A program made the position numbers and the translations under genes. Below the pieces are notes generated by a model that saw only the letters and a list, made by a program, of their open reading frames with translations, was not told where the DNA came from and did not search any database. DNA of 64,000 nucleotides from Gammaproteobacteria bacterium (lineage in GTDB: Bacteria > Pseudomonadota > Gammaproteobacteria > Ga0077554 > Ga007554): the NCBI GenBank assembly GCA_023266055.1, contig JAHFRW010000007.1, positions 1 to 64,000 on the forward strand, written 5' to 3'. Below, piece after piece: positions 34,169 through 45,987 of this stretch; within the stretch, counting starts at the first letter, position 1, and every line of letters begins with the position of its first letter.

Positions 34169-37100
34169 ATGAAAAAGAATCACACCAGCCTCATCGAGCA
34201 GCAGCTTAAGCAACGTATTTTAATACTGGATGGTGCCATGGGCACCATGATCCAGACATACAAATTGAGTGAAGCAGACTATCGTGGTACGCGCTTTGCC
34301 GATTTTGCACATGATGTAAAAGGTAACAATGATTTGCTGACGCTTACCCAACCGCAGATTATTTACGCCATCCATAGCGCTTATCTGGACGCGGGCGCGG
34401 ATATTCTCGAAACCAATACGTTTAACTCCACGGCGATTTCCATGGCCGATTATCACATGGAAGAACTGGTGTATGAACTGAATTTCGCGGCTGCAAAACT
34501 GGCGCGTGCGGCGGCTGATGCAGCCCAGGCCAAGACGCCGGATAAGCCCCGCTTTGTCGCGGGCGTGTTGGGGCCGACTAGCCGCACGGCGTCAATCTCG
34601 CCCTCTGTAAATGATCCGGGCTTCAGAAATGTGACGTTTGATCAGTTGGTAGCGACGTATGTTGAGGCGATCCACGGCCTGGTGGAAGGGGGCTCGGATA
34701 TTTTGATGGTGGAGACAATCTTTGACACGCTCAATGCCAAGGCCGCGTTGTTTGCGATTGAGCAATATTTTGAAGATCACCATGTACGGCTACCGATCAT
34801 GATCTCTGGCACCATCACCGACGCCAGTGGCCGCACCTTGTCGGGCCAGGTGACAGAGGCGTTCTGGAATTCGGTATCGCATGTGCGGCCGTTAAGCGTA
34901 GGCTTGAACTGTGCGCTGGGGGCCAAGGAATTACGCCCCTATATTCAGGAGCTGTCGAAGGTTGCGGATACCTATGTCAGCGCCCATCCTAATGCGGGTC
35001 TGCCTAATGAGTTTGGCGAATATGATGAAAGCCCAGAGTCGATGGCAGAGCTGATTAAAGAGTTTGCCGCGAGTGGCTTTCTGAATATTGTGGGTGGATG
35101 CTGCGGTACTACACCTGCGCATATTAAAGCGATTGCTGAAGTGGTGCGTTCCCTGCCGCCGCGCGCAATCCCAGAAATTGAAAAAAAATGCCGTTTGTCA
35201 GGGCTGGAGCCGTTTAATATTGGCGCGGACTCGCTGTTTGTGAATGTTGGTGAACGTACTAATGTCACTGGCTCAAAAATGTTTTCGCGTCTGATTCTCG
35301 GTGGCGAGTACGACAAGGCGCTTGATGTGGCGCGTCAGCAGGTAGAAAACGGCGCGCAGATTATTGACATCAACGTGGATGAAGGCATGTTGGATTCGGA
35401 AAAGGCGATGGTCACTTTTTTGCATTTGATTGCCTCTGAGCCGGATATTTCACGTGTGCCGATTATGATCGACTCGTCAAAGTGGTCAGTGATTGAGGCG
35501 GGCTTGAAGTGTGTGCAAGGCAAGTCTATCGTCAACTCAATCAGCATGAAAGAAGGCAAGGCCGAGTTTGTGGAAAGAGCCAAGCTGGTGCGCCGTTATG
35601 GCGCAGCAGTGATTGTGATGGCGTTTGATGAGAAAGGCCAGGCCGATACGCAACAGCGCAAGGTTGAAATCTGCACCGAGTCTTATAATATTCTCGTCAA
35701 TGAAGTGGGATTTCCGCCCGAAGATATTATCTTTGATCCGAATATATTTGCCGTGGCGACGGGCATTGAAGAACATAATAACTATGGCGTGGATTTTATC
35801 GAGGCCACGCGGATTATCACGCAAACCTTGCCCTATGCGAAGGTCAGCGGCGGCGTGAGCAATGTCTCGTTCTCGTTTCGTGGCAACGAGCCGGTGCGCG
35901 AAGCGATACATACGGCTTTTTTATATCACGCCATCAAAGCTGGCATGACAATGGGCATTGTCAATGCCGGACAGTTGGGTGTGTATGAACAGATTCCGCC
36001 CGACGTGCTGGAGCGCGTTGAAGACGTGCTGCTTAACCGCCGCCCGGATTCAACCGAGCGGCTGGTGGAATTTGCCGAGTCGGTAAAAGGCGGCGACAAA
36101 GTTAAGGTCGAAGATCTGGCATGGCGTAATGGCACGGTGACTGAGCGGCTCACCCATGCGCTGGTACGTGGCATTACCACTTACGTGATTGAAGATACTG
36201 AGGAGGCGCGCAGCCAGTCAGAGCGCCCTATCCATGTGATTGAAGGGCCGCTGATGACGGGCATGAACGTGGTAGGTGATTTGTTTGGTGAGGGCAAGAT
36301 GTTTTTGCCGCAGGTGGTTAAAAGTGCACGCGTAATGAAACAGGCGGTAGCGCATCTTATTCCGTACATCGAAGCGGAGAAAGGTGCAGGCGGTGAACAA
36401 AAGGCCAAAGGCAAAATTCTGATGGCCACCGTAAAAGGTGATGTTCACGATATTGGCAAGAATATCGTTGGCGTGGTGTTGCAATGCAATAATTTTGATG
36501 TGGTTGACCTGGGTGTGATGGTGCCCTGTGCCAGAATATTGCAGGTTGCGCGCGATGAAAAAGTGGATATCATTGGGCTGTCCGGGTTGATCACGCCCTC
36601 ACTGGAAGAAATGGCGTATGTCGCCAAGGAAATGGAGCGTGAAGGTTTCACCATTCCGCTATTGATTGGCGGTGCCACGACATCACGCGTGCATACCGCC
36701 GTCAAGATTGAACCGGGGTATCACGGGCCTACCGTGTATGTGCAGGATGCGTCGCGCAGCGTTGGGGTTTGTTCCAGCCTGTTAAGCGATGATTTGAAGA
36801 CCGGGTTTGTTAATGATGTAAAAATTGAATATGAAAAAATACGCGTAGATCGTAAAGGCAGAAAATCTGAAAGCAAGCGCCACACATTGGTGGATGCACG
36901 CCAGCACGGCCTGAAAACCGATTGGCAGGCCTATGTTCCACCCACGCCGCATCTGGTGGGTTTGCGGGCTTTTGAAAGTTATCCGCTGGCGGAGATCAGC
37001 GCGTATATCGACTGGACGCCTTTTTTTCAAACCTGGGAGCTTGCCGGACGTTACCCAAAAATTTTGGGTGACGCTGTGGTAGGTGAAGCCGCGACGAACG

Positions 37101-37858
37101 TATTTAATGATGCGCAGCATATGCTCAAGCGCATCATTGATGAAAAGTGGTTACAGGCCAATGTGGTGATTGGTATTTTCCCTGCCAATAGCGTTAATGA
37201 AGATATCGAAATTTATAGCGATGAATCCCGCACGAAAATAGCCATGACCTTCCACACGTTACGCCAGCAGGTGATGAAACCACCGGGCCGGCCCAATCTG
37301 TGCCTGGCGGATTTTATTGCGCCTAAAAACAGCAGCGTTAAGGATTACATCGGCGCGTTTGCGGTGACCACCGGCATCGGCATTGATCCGCGGGTTGCTG
37401 AATATGAAAAAAATCATGATGACTACAACAGCATCATGCTCAAGGCGCTGGCGGATCGTCTGGCGGAAGCCTGTGCCGAAATGATGCACCAACGGATACG
37501 CAAAGAGTTCTGGGGCTATGCGCCTGATGAACACCTGAGTAACGAAGACTTCATAGAAGAAAAATACCGTGGTGTGCGTCCCGCGCCGGGTTATGCGGCG
37601 TGTCCTGATCATACCGAAAAGGGGCCGCTGTTTGATCTGCTGGATGCGCCGAAAAAAGCGGAAATTACACTCACAGAAAGTTTCGCCATGTTGCCCACGG
37701 CGGCAGTGAGTGGTTTTTATTTCTCTCATCCTGAGTCATCTTATTTTTCGGTGGGAAAAATAGAAAAAGACCAGGTGGAAGATTATGCGCGGCGCAAAGG
37801 CATGGATGTGGCGACCATGGAGCGGTGGCTGGCGCCAGTCCTGGCTTATGATGAATGA
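34169..37858 (+). CDS. metH: Cobalamin-dependent methionine synthase
   Basis: 1229 residues with all four modules: homocysteine domain (about 10-330, zinc ligands in GLNC and GGCCGT), pterin domain (about 360-640, [11 protein letters not shown]), cobalamin domain (about 660-895, cap then [10 protein letters not shown] giving the lower-ligand histidine), and activation domain (about 920-1225, [15 protein letters not shown] for S-adenosylmethionine). It transfers the methyl group of methyltetrahydrofolate to homocysteine. The 18-bp gap to pncC leaves no room for a cobalamin riboswitch. Confidence 0.98.
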   Translation: MKKNHTSLIEQQLKQRILILDGAMGTMIQTYKLSEADYRGTRFADFAHDVKGNNDLLTLTQPQIIYAIHSAYLDAGADILETNTFNSTAISMADYHMEELVYELNFAAAKLARAAADAAQAKTPDKPRFVAGVLGPTSRTASISPSVNDPGFRNVTFDQLVATYVEAIHGLVEGGSDILMVETIFDTLNAKAALFAIEQYFEDHHVRLPIMISGTITDASGRTLSGQVTEAFWNSVSHVRPLSVGLNCALGAKELRPYIQELSKVADTYVSAHPNAGLPNEFGEYDESPESMAELIKEFAASGFLNIVGGCCGTTPAHIKAIAEVVRSLPPRAIPEIEKKCRLSGLEPFNIGADSLFVNVGERTNVTGSKMFSRLILGGEYDKALDVARQQVENGAQIIDINVDEGMLDSEKAMVTFLHLIASEPDISRVPIMIDSSKWSVIEAGLKCVQGKSIVNSISMKEGKAEFVERAKLVRRYGAAVIVMAFDEKGQADTQQRKVEICTESYNILVNEVGFPPEDIIFDPNIFAVATGIEEHNNYGVDFIEATRIITQTLPYAKVSGGVSNVSFSFRGNEPVREAIHTAFLYHAIKAGMTMGIVNAGQLGVYEQIPPDVLERVEDVLLNRRPDSTERLVEFAESVKGGDKVKVEDLAWRNGTVTERLTHALVRGITTYVIEDTEEARSQSERPIHVIEGPLMTGMNVVGDLFGEGKMFLPQVVKSARVMKQAVAHLIPYIEAEKGAGGEQKAKGKILMATVKGDVHDIGKNIVGVVLQCNNFDVVDLGVMVPCARILQVARDEKVDIIGLSGLITPSLEEMAYVAKEMEREGFTIPLLIGGATTSRVHTAVKIEPGYHGPTVYVQDASRSVGVCSSLLSDDLKTGFVNDVKIEYEKIRVDRKGRKSESKRHTLVDARQHGLKTDWQAYVPPTPHLVGLRAFESYPLAEISAYIDWTPFFQTWELAGRYPKILGDAVVGEAATNVFNDAQHMLKRIIDEKWLQANVVIGIFPANSVNEDIEIYSDESRTKIAMTFHTLRQQVMKPPGRPNLCLADFIAPKNSSVKDYIGAFAVTTGIGIDPRVAEYEKNHDDYNSIMLKALADRLAEACAEMMHQRIRKEFWGYAPDEHLSNEDFIEEKYRGVRPAPGYAACPDHTEKGPLFDLLDAPKKAEITLTESFAMLPTAAVSGFYFSHPESSYFSVGKIEKDQVEDYARRKGMDVATMERWLAPVLAYDE

Positions 37859-37873
37859 CAAAGAGGCATTGCA

Positions 37874-38749
37874 ATGACACACTATACGTTACGTTCCGAC
37901 ATGCTATCAGTAAGAATTTCCAGCCAGGGCGCTGAAATGCAATCTATCAAAACAGCGGCAGGGCTGGAGTTACTCTGGCAGGCTGACCCCGCCGTATGGG
38001 CGCGTCATGCGCCGCATTTGTTCCCGATTGTCGGCCGGTTGAAAAACGACACATTGCATCATGAGGGTAAGGGTTATCAGCTCAGCCAGCACGGCTTTGC
38101 GCGTGACTTGCCCTTTGTATGTGAATCCTCAAGCGATAGCAGTTGCACGATGTTGCTGACAGATAGCGAGCAGACACGCGAACGTTATCCCTTTGCGTTT
38201 GAGTTACGTATTACCCATCGTTTGAAAAATAATACGTTGGAAATTATTTATGCGGTGCGTAACCCGGCTGCCAGTGATTTGTTATGCAGCGTGGGCACCC
38301 ACCCCGCCTTCGCCTGGCCGCTATCTTCCGGCATAGACAGGGCACAGCACAAACTTGTATTTGATCACGCGGAACCCGCGCCGATACGCCGTTTACAGGG
38401 CGGTCTGGTGAAAAGCGAAACGTATCCCACGCCTGTACAGGGTCGTGCCATGCCATTGAGTGACGCGCTGTTTGTGGATGACGTAATATTTTTTGATAAC
38501 CTCAAAAGCCGTTCACTGAAATATACGGCTCCTGATGTCCCTGGTACGCCGGTGATCCGTGTTGATTTTGCTGACTTCCCGCATTTGGGCATCTGGACTA
38601 AGCCTGGCGCGCCTTTTGTGTGTATAGAGCCTTGGCAGGGCCATGCCAGCCCGCAGGAATTTGACGGTGAATTTCGTGATAAGCCGGGCGTGGTGAGCAT
38701 CGCTGCCGGGCAGGAGCGCGCGTGGCGCTATACAATTTCGGTGGGATAA
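37874..38749 (+). CDS. Aldose 1-epimerase family protein
   Basis: 291 residues. Galactose-mutarotase fold: RISSQGAEMQSIKT, HLFPIVGRL, the catalytic histidine region SQHGFARDLPF, GTHPAFAWPL and the glutamate in FVCIEPWQGHA. This subgroup resembles LacX-like proteins more than GalM; the substrate is unknown. It begins 15 bp after metH. The next sequence is a broken higB gene, the left edge of the accessory region. Confidence 0.88.
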   Translation: MTHYTLRSDMLSVRISSQGAEMQSIKTAAGLELLWQADPAVWARHAPHLFPIVGRLKNDTLHHEGKGYQLSQHGFARDLPFVCESSSDSSCTMLLTDSEQTRERYPFAFELRITHRLKNNTLEIIYAVRNPAASDLLCSVGTHPAFAWPLSSGIDRAQHKLVFDHAEPAPIRRLQGGLVKSETYPTPVQGRAMPLSDALFVDDVIFFDNLKSRSLKYTAPDVPGTPVIRVDFADFPHLGIWTKPGAPFVCIEPWQGHASPQEFDGEFRDKPGVVSIAAGQERAWRYTISVG

Positions 38750-38772
38750 CGCTATTTCCAATTCAATAACTG

Positions 38773-38946
38773 ATGTTACGCAAAGCTCATAGGGTACAGC
38801 CACGCAAGGAAACGCAAAAGATAGGCGAGGGACAATTCTCCAGCCGCCTGCCGCACGGGATTCAACGCAAAGCAAAACAGCGCCTTGACGCGGTACATGC
38901 CGCTGATACTCTGGAGGATTTGCGTCTGCCTCCCTCCAACTGGCTA
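38773..38946 (+). pseudogene. HigB-type toxin fragment interrupted by a palindromic element
   Basis: The frame contains RLPHGIQRKAKQRLDAVHAADTLEDLRLPPSNWL, typical of the central part of HigB/RelE-superfamily mRNA interferases, then is cut at 38947 by the 129-bp palindromic element. The C-terminal half, including the catalytic region, and any higA partner are not found downstream, where an IS element begins. The first ~20 codons do not look like a HigB start. Confidence 0.65.
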
Positions 38947-39075
38947 GTAGTGCGTTTCACTAAAACACTGTCATTTCGACCGAAGGGAGAAATCTTGTCT
39001 ACATTGAGCCTGTATAGATTTCTCCCTTCGGTCGAAATGACAGAATTTTGTAAGTGTTTTACTGAAACGCACTAC
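38947..39075. repeat. Palindromic element (129 bp), MITE-like
   Basis: The outer arms are GTAGTGCGTTTCACTAAAAC and the reverse complement of GTTTTACTGAAACGCACTAC, one mismatch. Inner arms TCATTTCGACCGAAGGGAGA and its complement at 39021-39041 extend the hairpin to almost the full length with a short centre near 39000. It interrupts the HigB fragment. No transposase is encoded. The inner arm sequence is of a kind seen as a dispersed repeat in many environmental genomes. No clear target duplication. Confidence 0.85.
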
Positions 39076-39089
39076 CAGGAGTGTAGTGG

Positions 39090-40300
<1,211 letters not shown>

Positions 40301-40342
40301 TCACTCAAAAGTCGGTGGCCAGTTCTACTATGCCACTACACT

Positions 40343-41449
40343 AGACGATTAAATGCGTGTGTTGCGCCGACCGATATGTTGGCGCGGCTTGGCGGCGATG
40401 AATTCGTTGTGGTGGTCCATGATGTCAATCTGGAACAAGAGGTGGAACCGTTGGCGAAAACAATCGCTCACGCATTGTCTCAACCTTATAAGGTCTCAGG
40501 GTACGAATTGCATACCAGCCCAAGCATGGGCATTAGTTTTTATCCTGCTAATGGAGAAAACGCTGACACGTTGATGAGAAATGCCGATGCCGCGATGTAC
40601 CATGTAAAATCTCAGGGCCGCAACAACTACCAGTTTTTTACCTCTGAAATGAACCATGTCGCGATTGAAAGATTGGAATTGGAAAATAGCCTGCACTCGG
40701 CGCTCGAACGCAACGAGATGTTCCTGAACTACCAGCCGCAGATTGATATCAAGACCGGCAATGTGGTGGGAATGGAAGCATTGATGCGTTGGATGCATCC
40801 GACCAGGGGCTTGGTGATGCCTGATCAATTCATCCCCATCGCAGAAGAAACCGGCCTGATATTGCCTTTGGGAGAATGGGCGCTACGCACAGCCTGTCAG
40901 CAATTTCGGTCTTGGCAGAAAGCGGGGTTGACACATATCAAACTAATGGCGGTCAACATCTCGGTGCTCCAACTTCAACGCGGGGATTTGCCGGCCTTGG
41001 TGGCCTCGGTTTTAAGTGAAACGCGTATGAGTGCCGAAAATCTTGAATTGGAAATTACGGAATCTGCGGCCATGAAAAATCCCCAGCAAACCATTGAGGT
41101 GCTCAACACCTTGTCCAAAATGGGTGTGCGCCTGGCGATTGATGACTTCGGTACCGGACATTCATCGCTCAATTATCTTAAACTATTTCCGATCCACTGC
41201 CTTAAGCTTGATGGTTCATTCGTCAGGGGCATTGAGAGTGACAGCAATGATGCCGCCATCTGTGATGCCTCAATCACGCTCGCGCACAATCTGGGTCTGG
41301 ACGTTGTGGCCGAGGGCGTGGAAACAGCAAGGCAGTATGAGTACCTTAAGGAGCATAAGTGCGGAAAAATTCAAGGCTATTTTTTTAGTAAGGCCTTATC
41401 GCCTGACGATGCGGGTGCATTCGCAACGCTGCATAGTTTTGCCCGATGA
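40343..41449 (+). pseudogene. 5'-truncated GGDEF-EAL protein
   Basis: The frame is open immediately after the IS3 end: RRLNACVAPTDMLARLGGDEF is mid-GGDEF, followed by a full EAL domain (about 120-365) with EALMRW, ELEITES, AIDDFGTGHSSL, KLDGSFVRG and VAEGVET, all catalytic motifs present. The sensor part and the first half of GGDEF are gone. A start at 40376 would give 357 residues, so a free EAL phosphodiesterase could still be made if transcribed from the IS end. Intact relatives turn over c-di-GMP. Confidence 0.88.
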
Positions 41450-41478
41450 ATAATGCCTAAGGCCGCAATCCATCCCAA

Positions 41479-41853
41479 TCACGTTTCGACAAATTCCAAG
41501 GTATTGCCATCGGGGTCGCGGCAAAATAATGCGCGCCTACCGGATTTGCTGAGCGTATAGGCGGCATTCGCATTCGCCAAAAGTTCAGCTAATGCAAAAA
41601 TATCGTTGACCGAAAAAGCAGTGTGTCGGTCACGGCCGCCGTGTTGTGGGCGCCCCTCGCGCGGGTCAGGGTTTGGCAACTGCATCAGATGAAATTGCTG
41701 TTTGCCTAACTCTAACCACGCACCCGGATAACCTAGATCCGGACGCGCAGCGCTGACTTTGAAACCGAGTACGCCAGAATAAAATTCTAATGCAACGTCT
41801 ATATTGTTCACTAGAACGCTACTATGCAAAAGACCATTAACTTTGAAAGTCAT
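41479..41853 (-). CDS. Glyoxalase/VOC-family protein
   Basis: 124 residues from the ATG at 41853 (AGGAT upstream); the frame extends upstream to 41949 without support. Beta-alpha-beta-beta-beta fold with LLHSSVLVNNIDVALEFYSGVLGF, metal-ligand-like H at LLHSSV and RDRHTAF, and E in RDPDGNTLEFVE. VOC proteins include glyoxalase I, dioxygenases and resistance proteins; the substrate is not predictable. Convergent with the GGDEF-EAL remnant. Confidence 0.88.
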   Translation of the reverse strand: MTFKVNGLLHSSVLVNNIDVALEFYSGVLGFKVSAARPDLGYPGAWLELGKQQFHLMQLPNPDPREGRPQHGGRDRHTAFSVNDIFALAELLANANAAYTLSKSGRRALFCRDPDGNTLEFVET

Positions 41854-42104
41854 CGACACTATCCTAAAAACGGCGTTACGTGTCCTGCTTAGAACGCGCA
41901 ATATGGACGAGTTTAATTTACACCTCAATAAGGTGGAGAAAACTCGCACTAGCCGCTTGCATTATTCAAATATTAAACGTAACTACTCGCCCCCTAGCCG
42001 ATAAAAATATTTCTCAGATCGGTCAAAAATCTCTTGACACGTTTTTTGTATATAAATTGCGCAACTCTTTGTTCCGGTCAACGGATAATCAATAGAGTCA
42101 GCCC

Positions 42105-43662
42105 CGAATGGCACTAAGTTAAGCTGCTTTACCATTGCACCTGCCTCTATGTTTTGTCTCTTGCATTTCATGCCTTGGAGCGGTTAACAACTGATACGGC
42201 TTGGGCCTTCGTTTCACTGCTCTGGGTTCACTTCTACCCGGTCGTTCTGGCACGATATAATCGGCGATAGATTCATACAGCAATTGGATTAAACGGCGCT
42301 GCTCTTGAGGGCTGATTTTGTTCTGATTGAGATGCGGTTCCCACTGCCGAAGCGCTTGGACACTGCCCTTAAAACTGAGTCGGCGTACCTGTTCACCGGC
42401 CTGTTCTGCCGCCTCAACCATGAGATAACGAATGCAATTATAGGCGATCATGTGCATCACGATTTCCTTGCATACCATGTCGGGTGTTTTGCAACGCAAA
42501 ATATCCATGCCCATTGTCGTTTTTATATCCCGAAAGAACAGCTCAACATCCCAGCGTTGGAAATAAAGATCGGCCAGGTTATCGGCGGTATACGCTTTTG
42601 CATCCAACAATGGGGTGATGATATAGAAGCGCTGGGTTCTGAATCCAGGCTGATTAACGCTTACTTTTATTTGCCGCAAAAGAAGAGTTTCTGGTAACGC
42701 TTCCCAATCGGCTTGGGAATAACTCGACGCTTTACTTCTGACCGGCTTTTTCCAGTGGATTAACAAATCATCATTGCCAAGCACCTCGACGGCGTCGACT
42801 TCGGTAACAGGAATACGCCTGGCCAGTGTAATGACCGAATCAACGCCCCTGTCTTTAAAGCTCGATAGATCAAAATAACTACAAAATCCCTTATCTCCCA
42901 AGAATATATCACCGGGTTTGAAGGTGTCCCATTGCTTGCGCAGCATGGGCAGTTCATGGCTTTTCTTGTTGCCAACCTCGTGGCTCAGCAAAGCGCCGGT
43001 TTGCAGGCAAAAGCAAGCGCAGATTGATGCTTGCGGAAAACCACAGCCTGCCTTTTGATGTCGCTGCTGTGGCCACATTAGCTGATTTGCTATCGTGTCG
43101 GGCATGCTTACGCCCGTGCCATCAACCACGACAACCCGACGACCATTCCTGCGCTCAGGATCAGGGATATTCTGCAGCTGATTAGCGGTATGCTGAAGTA
43201 TTGTCTCAAGGCCAGGAAGATCCAGTTTGCTGCGTGCCTGGCAGTAGGCCGCCGTTGACGACGAGGGCAAGGGTTTTGATTTCATCGCGGCAAAGGCCTG
43301 GAGTTTGCGTATCACTTCCTGACATCCGCCATCATCGCCTAACACCTGAGAAAAAAAGGCCCAGAAAGTGTTTTCTTTGCTGAAGAAACGACGACGACTG
43401 AGAGCCCCAGATTCTGAGGGACGCAGATACTGACTGGGAATGAAATTCCGAAAACATTCCCCTAATTGACTAAACGATTTTTGCTTTAACTTTACGACCT
43501 CATCGGAAAGTTTCTGACTGGCTGAGCGTGGTTTTCTACGGAGTGTCTGGAGGTGGAAACCAGGGAATAAAGGCGTTGTATTTTGCATAGCGAATTATGC
43601 CATTTCGCTCACCATTTTTCAGCTTATTCACTTGCTAAAATGGCTTAACTTAGTGCCATTCG
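42105..43662 (-). mobile_element. IS4-family insertion sequence
   Basis: 1,558 bp bounded by perfect 19-bp terminal inverted repeats, CGAATGGCACTAAGTTAAG (42105-42123) and its complement (43644-43662). It encodes a single transposase on the minus strand whose stop codon lies in the left repeat. No clear target duplication. It sits immediately 3' of an AT-rich three-gene operon. Confidence 0.93.
42119..43588 (-). CDS. IS4-family transposase
   Basis: 489 residues. DDE triad: D in VVVDGTGVSMPD, D in GDIFLGDKGFCSY, E in the Y-(2)-R-(3)-E-(6)-K signature YFQRWDVELFFRDIK. The N-terminal region has a conserved aromatic block (KENTFWAFFSQVL). The TAA stop overlaps the terminal repeat, as is common. 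The frame is intact, so the element may be active. Confidence 0.95.
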   Translation of the reverse strand: MQNTTPLFPGFHLQTLRRKPRSASQKLSDEVVKLKQKSFSQLGECFRNFIPSQYLRPSESGALSRRRFFSKENTFWAFFSQVLGDDGGCQEVIRKLQAFAAMKSKPLPSSSTAAYCQARSKLDLPGLETILQHTANQLQNIPDPERRNGRRVVVVDGTGVSMPDTIANQLMWPQQRHQKAGCGFPQASICACFCLQTGALLSHEVGNKKSHELPMLRKQWDTFKPGDIFLGDKGFCSYFDLSSFKDRGVDSVITLARRIPVTEVDAVEVLGNDDLLIHWKKPVRSKASSYSQADWEALPETLLLRQIKVSVNQPGFRTQRFYIITPLLDAKAYTADNLADLYFQRWDVELFFRDIKTTMGMDILRCKTPDMVCKEIVMHMIAYNCIRYLMVEAAEQAGEQVRRLSFKGSVQALRQWEPHLNQNKISPQEQRRLIQLLYESIADYIVPERPGRSEPRAVKRRPKPYQLLTAPRHEMQETKHRGRCNGKAA

Positions 43663-43692
43663 AGTCTGACCCCATTGATCTTTAGGGCGAAG

Positions 43693-44817
43693 TCAGATTG
43701 AACGGCGAATGTGTCGGACGCAATTCTTGTTTGCAGCGATATTCATCTCACCACCATGTGAAACTCGGACCTGAATGTGCCCCATTTTTTCATTAATACC
43801 GATTCTTTCTTTCGTAACAGCCTTCATTTCTCTGTCAACCATATTGTCTCTTTTGATTGTCTTTGCTGATGCGGGATCACGAGTGATAATAAACTCAGAA
43901 GAGATGGCCGTTACTCTTTCAATATTGGCTGGAGTAGGCAATCCGCAACGTCTAAACGGAGTCGTAATTGATAATGGATTATCAATCATGAGATCAGTCC
44001 ATATTTTGTCATGATGCCCAGTTTCACTGCCGTGGTGAGATACTTTATATAGTGAAGAGGCAGGCAGGCTTAGCTCACTGATTATGTTGCTGTTAAATAT
44101 GGCTGACCAACCAGTCTGCATATTGCCAGTTTCTTCTAGGTCAGAGCCAAGTACCGTGGAAAATCTTCCGAACGTAAAATGTATGGCTACTGAGTTCAGG
44201 TTTTCACTTTCAGGTATAACATTTCTTAAACGATCCGAATTGTTTTTTGGGATTAGCTCAACCAATTTAGATATGGATTGTGTTACTGCGGTGCTGCTAG
44301 GAGATAGTGCGATCATTCGTGTTTGAATGTCGTCTCTGTAATCAAAGAAGGTGAGTCGCGCCTTGATCGGGTCGAGTCGAGACTTATCTTTGGCGTCAAA
44401 GAGGAATTGAACTATATTGCTGAATTCACGTATTTCACGATCAATATTGGAAAAAATATCTTTTTTATATATGGCGGCAAGATGGAAAGCTTCTCTCGAG
44501 GAAAGGGCGCCGGAGTGATACAGCTTAGCATTTCGGCATGTTTTGAGAAGTGCAAATGCGCCTTCGATATGATCGGAATGCCAATGAGTAATGAGAATTC
44601 CTGTCACCTGAGTTGATGCATCAACCCCAATAGAATTTAAATACGCTAAAGCTATAGGTTGTTTTGTCTCTGGGCACAGGCAGCTATCTATAATAAACCA
44701 GCGTCCATTGCCGTAGTGGAGAACGATGCACTCCCCTATTCCAGGGCCAAATAAGGATATTTCAGCGTGATCAGGATTAGGTGGAGTGAGTTGTATCAGA
44801 GAGGAAGAAATCAGCAT
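43693..44817 (-). CDS. ComEC-like metallo-beta-lactamase-fold hydrolase
   Basis: 374 residues, soluble. The MBL metal site THWHSDHIEG (HxHxDH) is intact, followed by LGSDLEETG and the KVSHHGSETGH motif characteristic of the ComEC/Rec2 C-terminal and related phospho(di)esterase-type MBL proteins. There is no competence membrane domain. The last ~70 residues are basic and of unknown fold. It is the third gene of a minus-strand operon; its start overlaps the second gene by about 40 bp. Low GC relative to neighbours suggests acquisition. A nuclease or nucleotide phosphodiesterase role is possible but not shown. Confidence 0.8.
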   Translation of the reverse strand: MLISSSLIQLTPPNPDHAEISLFGPGIGECIVLHYGNGRWFIIDSCLCPETKQPIALAYLNSIGVDASTQVTGILITHWHSDHIEGAFALLKTCRNAKLYHSGALSSREAFHLAAIYKKDIFSNIDREIREFSNIVQFLFDAKDKSRLDPIKARLTFFDYRDDIQTRMIALSPSSTAVTQSISKLVELIPKNNSDRLRNVIPESENLNSVAIHFTFGRFSTVLGSDLEETGNMQTGWSAIFNSNIISELSLPASSLYKVSHHGSETGHHDKIWTDLMIDNPLSITTPFRRCGLPTPANIERVTAISSEFIITRDPASAKTIKRDNMVDREMKAVTKERIGINEKMGHIQVRVSHGGEMNIAANKNCVRHIRRSI

Positions 44818-45298
44818 ACTCCTTAGCTATGTTTTCTGCGCTTATTATTTCAGACTTTGTCCATTTCGGAAGTCTACGGAAGCTTATTTTTGAAAACCGT
44901 TCTCTAGGATACTTGTAGCCAAGCCGATAACCTATATGCCACAAAAACATCGCGCCAGCCTGAATGAGCTCTCTATCTCGGCCTTCGATTTCTTCAAGTG
45001 ATAAAACAATAAATTCGCCTGGATTATCTGGATTCGTTAAATCCTCCAATTTGGCAGTTAGTTCTTCGTTGTTGAACTCTACGACTACTCCACTCCATTT
45101 TTGTTTAATAATTTCTATTTTTTTGTCAGCGACAAGATCAGAAGTGGCTTTCTTTGTGGTGCGCTGCTTGGGCACAGTTTTTTCTTCTGTATAGACCATG
45201 TCTGTACCAGGCTGGCCATACCTGTATGCATCATCAGTATTATATTGATCTACGTTGGCAGTGTTTTGCTGCGGCGCATAACTAAGGGCTGTGCTCAC
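44777..45298 (-). CDS. Hypothetical protein of the MBL operon (second gene)
   Basis: 173 residues, no membrane segment. The first ~60 residues are low-complexity and polar with a basic patch (KQRTTKKATSDL). A beta-rich domain follows (KWSGVVVEFNNEELTAKLEDL, GEFIVLSLEEIEGRDRELI) and then an aromatic helix FLWHIGYRLGYKYPRERFS. No named family recognised. It overlaps the first gene by four bases and the MBL gene by about 40, so the three are translationally coupled. It may be an adaptor. Confidence 0.65.
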   Translation of the reverse strand: MSTALSYAPQQNTANVDQYNTDDAYRYGQPGTDMVYTEEKTVPKQRTTKKATSDLVADKKIEIIKQKWSGVVVEFNNEELTAKLEDLTNPDNPGEFIVLSLEEIEGRDRELIQAGAMFLWHIGYRLGYKYPRERFSKISFRRLPKWTKSEIISAENIAKEYADFFLSDTTHST

Positions 45299-45987
45299 TT
45301 TTTACCCCTTAATTGAGAGTCCATTATTTTAGAGGTAATGTCCTTGGCTAAATCTAAGGACTTTTCCCAATTATCTTCTAGAAAACTAACCATTGCAATG
45401 GCGGATGATTGATCAATTTCCACGTGATTATTAATGCCAAAAGAAACGGTGTACTCATGCTGAGAGGCCACAGCTATTTTGGGGCGAATATAACCACGAA
45501 AGCCGTCTGGTCGAGGTAAGTTCATTGTCAATTCCCAAAGCCCTATCTCTTCCTGTCTTGGCTTGTCAAGGTTCGTAAAATAATCTAGTGAATCTTCCCA
45601 GTGTTTTTTTGGTGCTAATTCGCTGCCGAATTGTCTCCATTCATCCTTGTTTGCGATTTTAATGATAGAGCTATAATTCATGCCCATTTGATTAATTGGT
45701 GTTTCTCTCAAAATTGAAAAGGTGCTGGCTATAAAATCCTTGAGAGCCAAGAAATCACTGGCTAAGAATGACCGTATTGAAAACTGGTTGAGCAGGGCAA
45801 CCACTTTGCGATTTCCAGGAAGCGTTATCTGGGAAACATCCTGTAAATTAATAACTTCATCGTTGCTGTAGTCCCACTCTCCAACAATCCCTTTCCTAAT
45901 AAACCACTCGGGATGGAATATTTTTGGATTGAAATTACCAGCAAGAACAATGTTGGCTTCTTCACTAATAGTTTCCCATGCGCTCAT
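45295..45987 (-). CDS. Hypothetical protein of the MBL operon (first gene)
   Basis: 230 residues, cytosolic. The opening ANIVLAGNFNPKIFHPEWFIRKG is distinctive, and similar starts occur in uncharacterised proteins of about this size; no function is known to me. The rest is alpha/beta with a C-terminal helix (DQSSAIAMVSFLEDNWEKSLDLAKD). It is followed by ATGA-type overlap with the second gene. Upstream is 313 bp of AT-rich sequence holding the operon promoter. Confidence 0.65.
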   Translation of the reverse strand: MSAWETISEEANIVLAGNFNPKIFHPEWFIRKGIVGEWDYSNDEVINLQDVSQITLPGNRKVVALLNQFSIRSFLASDFLALKDFIASTFSILRETPINQMGMNYSSIIKIANKDEWRQFGSELAPKKHWEDSLDYFTNLDKPRQEEIGLWELTMNLPRPDGFRGYIRPKIAVASQHEYTVSFGINNHVEIDQSSAIAMVSFLEDNWEKSLDLAKDITSKIMDSQLRGKK

